Source of the DNA: Euperipatoides rowelli
Taxonomy: Eukaryota > Onychophora > Udeonychophora > Euonychophora > Peripatopsidae
Assembly: GCA_003024985.2 (NCBI GenBank)
Contig: PXIH01S0021195.1
Length of the DNA stretch: 11,295 nucleotides
Reading direction: 5' to 3' (one strand)
Position 1 is the first letter of the stretch, and each line of letters opens with the position of its first letter. Shown here in pieces: positions 9,193 through 11,295 of this stretch. A model generated the notes under the pieces. The model did not search any database. It saw only the letters and a program-made list of their open reading frames with translations, and was not told the DNA's origin. A program made the position numbers and the translations under genes.

Positions 9193-9220
9193 TGGAAAGG
9201 TGGATAGTTCTGGACACTTA
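9193..9220 (+). repeat. Left member of a 28-bp inverted repeat carrying the motif
   Basis: The 28 bases starting TGGAAAGGTGGATAG and ending CTGGACACTTA match the reverse complement of 9902-9929 at 24 of 28 positions. It sits about 40 bp before the first recognisable transposase codons, so it could be one terminal inverted repeat of an internally deleted pogo-type element about 737 bp long (9193-9929). Confidence 0.6.
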
Positions 9221-9259
9221 TTATTCAGAGAAATAACATGACTTATTTCTCTGGAAAGA

Positions 9260-9654
9260 AAATCTAAAAGAAGTAATGTTTTGACATCTTCACTTCACAA
9301 GAATTTAATAAAAAAGCAAATTTAAAGTGAAGGAGCAATAAAAAGCTATTAAGGAGCAGAAAAAAAGTTGCTATGGAACAGTAAAACATAATTAAGGAGC
9401 AGAAAAAACTTTCTAAGGAAGAAAAAATNGTTGCCTTACCAAAACCAAAGGATACCAGTGCAAATTTAGGTCTGCAATCAATTTCAAATTTAAAAGATAA
9501 TAAGCTTAAAGACAAACTGTAAATGATAATGCATGTAAAATGTGTGATGAGACCAAAGTGTGAAGAATGAATTCAGTATGAAGTATGAAAGGGTTGGGTC
9601 CATGAAGTATGTCCCAATTTACAAGTTATGGATTATTATAAGTGTAATCTGTGA
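9260..9654 (+). pseudogene. Decayed C-terminal end of a pogo/Tigger-type DDE transposase with zinc finger
   Basis: From 9260 the plus strand reads KSKRSNVLTSSLHKNLIKKQ, resembling the [IV]LT[SD][ST]P.K segment after the DDE core of pogo/jerky-like transposases. A Lys/Glu-rich stretch with three AAGGAGCA-type units follows (9331-9420). At 9525 it reads NDNACKMCDETK, and after a +1 shift CEE*IQYEV*KGWVHEVC (9559-9612), then PNLQVMDYYKCNL and a stop at 9652. This mirrors the family's terminal zinc finger C..C...W..C..C..W.H..C...Y.C. The breaks fit TGG to TGA, one Cys to Tyr, and one Cys to stop. Several stops and the missing DDE core show it is dead. The family call is from remembered motifs. 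An antisense open frame at 9264-9515 is a shadow. Confidence 0.6.
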
Positions 9655-9706
9655 ACCTGTTGTACACACATCACATTTACAATGATTTTATATTACAATT
9701 ACTATT

Positions 9707-9740
9707 TGTCCAGGGTTAACCCCACAAGTTCCGTGCTACC
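9707..9740 (-). repeat. Two motif copies in minus orientation, right of the transposase fossil
   Basis: On the minus strand GGTAGCACGGAACT (9740-9727, degenerate) is followed by GTTAACCCTGGACA (9720-9707). The outer flanks AATGGAGGGTA and GGACAAATA match the plus-strand copy at 9019-9042. These copies lie about 53-86 bp after the transposase stop, where subterminal repeats of a DNA transposon would be expected. Confidence 0.55.
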
Positions 9741-9901
9741 CTCCATTATAGCCTGTGAAAAGTTTAAAAAAAAATTGTATTATTATTTCACTTAAATCTT
9801 TTAAAATTTTAATTAAGATGTTTAAAAGTGTACTTTTTATAAAAATAAAAAAAAATATTGGTTTTAATCCACATACAATGTTTACAAATGATTAATTTGC
9901 T

Positions 9902-9929
9902 TAAGTGTCCAGGGCTAAACACCTTTCCA
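9902..9929 (-). repeat. Right member of the 28-bp inverted repeat carrying the motif
   Basis: On the minus strand this starts TGGAAAGGTGTTTAG and ends CCTGGACACTTA, matching 9193-9220 at 24 of 28 positions. It contains TTTAGCCCTGGACA (9919-9906). It is a plausible right terminal inverted repeat; a TA target duplication cannot be confirmed because neither boundary is sharp. Confidence 0.6.
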
Positions 9930-10221
9930 AAATGTCTTTTTTTTAGGATTTACCCTTGATGGGGGGCAGTGGTATCCATCCACTCATTCTTGAGGACTGA
10001 CAGGTCCATTGAGCTTCACTCTCCTCACTGCTGGATTACATTTTCATTGCCCTTTTCAGCTGCTCTAAACTACCAATCGCTACCATTTGCACTATTCATT
10101 GTGACACTAGTATTTTGTATCTGCTCAAAGTCTCAGTCAATTTATTATTTTTTTGTTTCCTTCAGCTCTCCTATTGATACTTTTATTTTCTCCATGTACT
10201 TTTGGTTCCAATAGTTTTTTT

Positions 10222-10251
10222 CTTCCTTTCCTTTCCTTTTTTTTTTTTTTG
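10222..10251. repeat. TTCC/T-rich simple repeat
   Basis: A TTCCTTTCCTTTCC tract runs into a long T run and then GCAG. It looks like a plus-strand splice acceptor, but only a short reading frame follows (20 codons at best), so I treat it as a simple repeat. Confidence 0.5.
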
Positions 10252-10663
10252 CAGAGATGCAGTAAGGCTAATTTGGTCTTTTTACAGTATGTTTCCCATA
10301 CAATTTATCAAATAGTTAGAGAAATGTAAATTGTTTTTCTTTCCTATATTTACTTCAATTCAATGATATTTAATCAATTAATATTTTTAATAAAATTTAA
10401 CTAGGTTTATATCAATTTAATAATTTTGGTCCTAAATCAGTTTTTTTTTTTTAAATGTTGGTGTCACAGGTTTTTAATAAATCATTTTATTATGTAACCA
10501 AACATATTATAAATAAAAAAATAGCCTACATCTTCTTAAGAAATTAATATTAAAAGTAAAATAAATTAAAAAAAAAAAAACATTTTTATTTTTTTATGTT
10601 CAGTGTTACAATTTAACTCTAAATTAAAAAGGTCAGTTTAGAGTTTATGTTATTTGTTTGTGT

Positions 10664-10890
10664 TTAACCTTCCTGCTACCAAGTGGAGTACAAAATAATG
10701 TACCCCACATTCATATTTAAATCATGCAATTTTGAAGGATTTAAAATAATGTCATGAGGTTTGAGAACAGTTTTTTTATAACCTTTATTCACATATCTAT
10801 TACTAAAAAGTAAATTTTTAAAGGTATATTATTAATTATAATAGGTCTTTTTTAATTGGGGTGCATTTGTATCCCACTTGGCATTTCCAG
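10664..10890. mobile_element. piggyBac-like miniature inverted-repeat element
   Basis: The left end starts with TTAA (10664-10667), then CCTTCCTGCTA, CCAAGTGGAGTACA and TGTACCCCA (to 10707). The reverse complement of the right end (10890-10857) reads CTGGAAATG, CCAAGTGGGATACAAA, GCACCCCA. The shared core is CCAAGTGG..TACAAA..N(G)NACCCCA. The left end also forms its own hairpin (GGAGTACA / TGTACCCC). TTAA followed by CC, with a CCAAGTGG-type terminus and an internal palindrome, is characteristic of piggyBac-superfamily non-autonomous elements. The interior is AT-rich with no coding capacity. An intact TTAA is not present at the right edge (AATT near 10898), so that end has decayed. The family call is from general knowledge. 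Confidence 0.5.
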
Positions 10891-11199
10891 TGACCAAATT
10901 ATCAATATATTTTTTAAGTGTTTTTGTCTTTATTACACATTATCTTTTTGCAGTTAGTAGTGAAAAATTCAACATAACCTAAAAAAAATATTAATAAAGT
11001 TAGAGTACTCAAATTTGTTTGTCAAATTTGTGTGTTTTTGTGTGGTAGTTATTTGTGAGTATACTTGCAAGTGAATAAATGCTACATACAATATTATACT
11101 TGTATTAACAGAACAATTAGTTTTATTAATGTATTACTGTAAACAGTTTTTTTTTTTGTTGTAAAATAAACATTTTTTTAGTAATATATACATTACACT

Positions 11200-11295
11200 T
11201 AAGTTTCCCAAATTGGGGAATTGAATTGTGTTTCATCTCCCCCTACCATAATAGGGCCCCACCTCTGACGATCAAGGCTATTGTGAAACGAGCTC
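11200..11295. other. GC-richer sequence at the right edge, cut by the window
   Basis: After AT-rich DNA the last 95 bases turn GC-richer (TCTCCCCCTACC, AGGGCCCCACCTCTGACG, GAAACGAGCTC). No frame gives a recognisable protein and no splice signal is clear. CCAAATTGGGG near 11208 is partly self-complementary. It may be the start of an inserted repeat or of a unique region lying outside the window. Confidence 0.2.

Larger units (their letters stand above)
4912..11295 (-). other. Partial intron upstream of the MG7 exon, rich in mobile-element remnants
   Basis: Starting from the acceptor at 4912-4913 and moving upstream on the minus strand, I found no sequence resembling the preceding macroglobulin or bait-region exons. 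The intron probably exceeds 6.3 kb, although a short divergent exon could be missed by eye. The interval holds the SINE head, the GGTAGCCCTGGACA-type motif copies, the decayed pogo-type transposase end and a piggyBac-like miniature element. In 5600-6540, 6600-8990 and 10260-10660 I see AT-rich sequence with poly-A/T runs and short ATT repeats (for example 7390-7400 and 7719-7738) but nothing I can name. Confidence 0.55.

Noticed and set aside
9264-9515. 83-codon minus-strand open frame
   Set aside because: It is antisense to the Lys-rich linker of the transposase fossil; Phe/Leu richness is the complement of AAG/GAA codons, and it contains an unresolved residue.
10225-10316. Plus-strand splice-acceptor-like TTCC/T-tract then GCAG, followed by a possible exon
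   Set aside because: Only about 20 codons before a stop, no protein resemblance and no partner exon on the plus strand; a simple repeat explains it.
1-11295. CRISPR arrays, bacterial operons, rRNA or complete tRNA genes
   Set aside because: No regularly spaced identical repeats, no ribosome-binding-site-led reading frames and no rRNA-like conserved segments; composition and split exons indicate eukaryotic intron DNA.

Overview
This looks like nuclear DNA from an animal, most likely an invertebrate. It is very AT-rich (about three-quarters A+T by eye), full of homopolymer runs and small repeats, and has no operons or long reading frames. Its only recognisable gene is split by multi-kilobase introns. 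The gene family, the tRNA-derived SINE trace and the pogo-like and piggyBac-like transposon remnants would suit a mollusc such as a freshwater snail, but the species is inference. Six single N positions, three of them beside long homopolymer runs, suggest a draft-quality assembly.

Gene: two consecutive internal exons on the minus strand encode part of a thioester-containing protein of the alpha-2-macroglobulin / complement C3 / CD109 / insect TEP superfamily. The 5' exon (4783-4911) carries the last strands of the macroglobulin domain before the CUB domain and ends in ...ERKIHIH. The 3' exon (1365-1506) starts with the family signature PEGV and ends in ...KAVISIQ plus one base of the next codon. 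Both sit between good splice sites and join in phase across a 3276-bp intron. The thioester exon (GCGEQ in the family) must lie left of position 1, and the bait-region and N-terminal exons right of 11295. The whole window is therefore the inside of one large gene.

Introns: 1-1364 (partial) holds an imperfect direct duplication with a period of about 344 bp, and a U/UG-rich tract just past a weak 5' splice site. 1507-4782 holds a degenerate 50-60 bp tandem repeat, a small A/T duplication, and a foldback hairpin with arms of about 33 bp. 4912-11295 (partial) holds the mobile-element remains: a tRNA-SINE head (about 5127-5208), eight copies of a 14-bp motif close to GGTAGCCCTGGACA (6561-9919), a decayed C-terminal end of a pogo/Tigger-type transposase with its zinc finger (9260-9654) lying between opposed motif copies, and a piggyBac-like miniature element starting at a TTAA (10664-10890).

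I found no CRISPR array, tRNA or rRNA gene, and no convincing second protein-coding gene. The best leads are the opposed motif array around the transposase fossil and an in-frame internal 5' splice site in the thioester-protein exon that would remove 19 residues.
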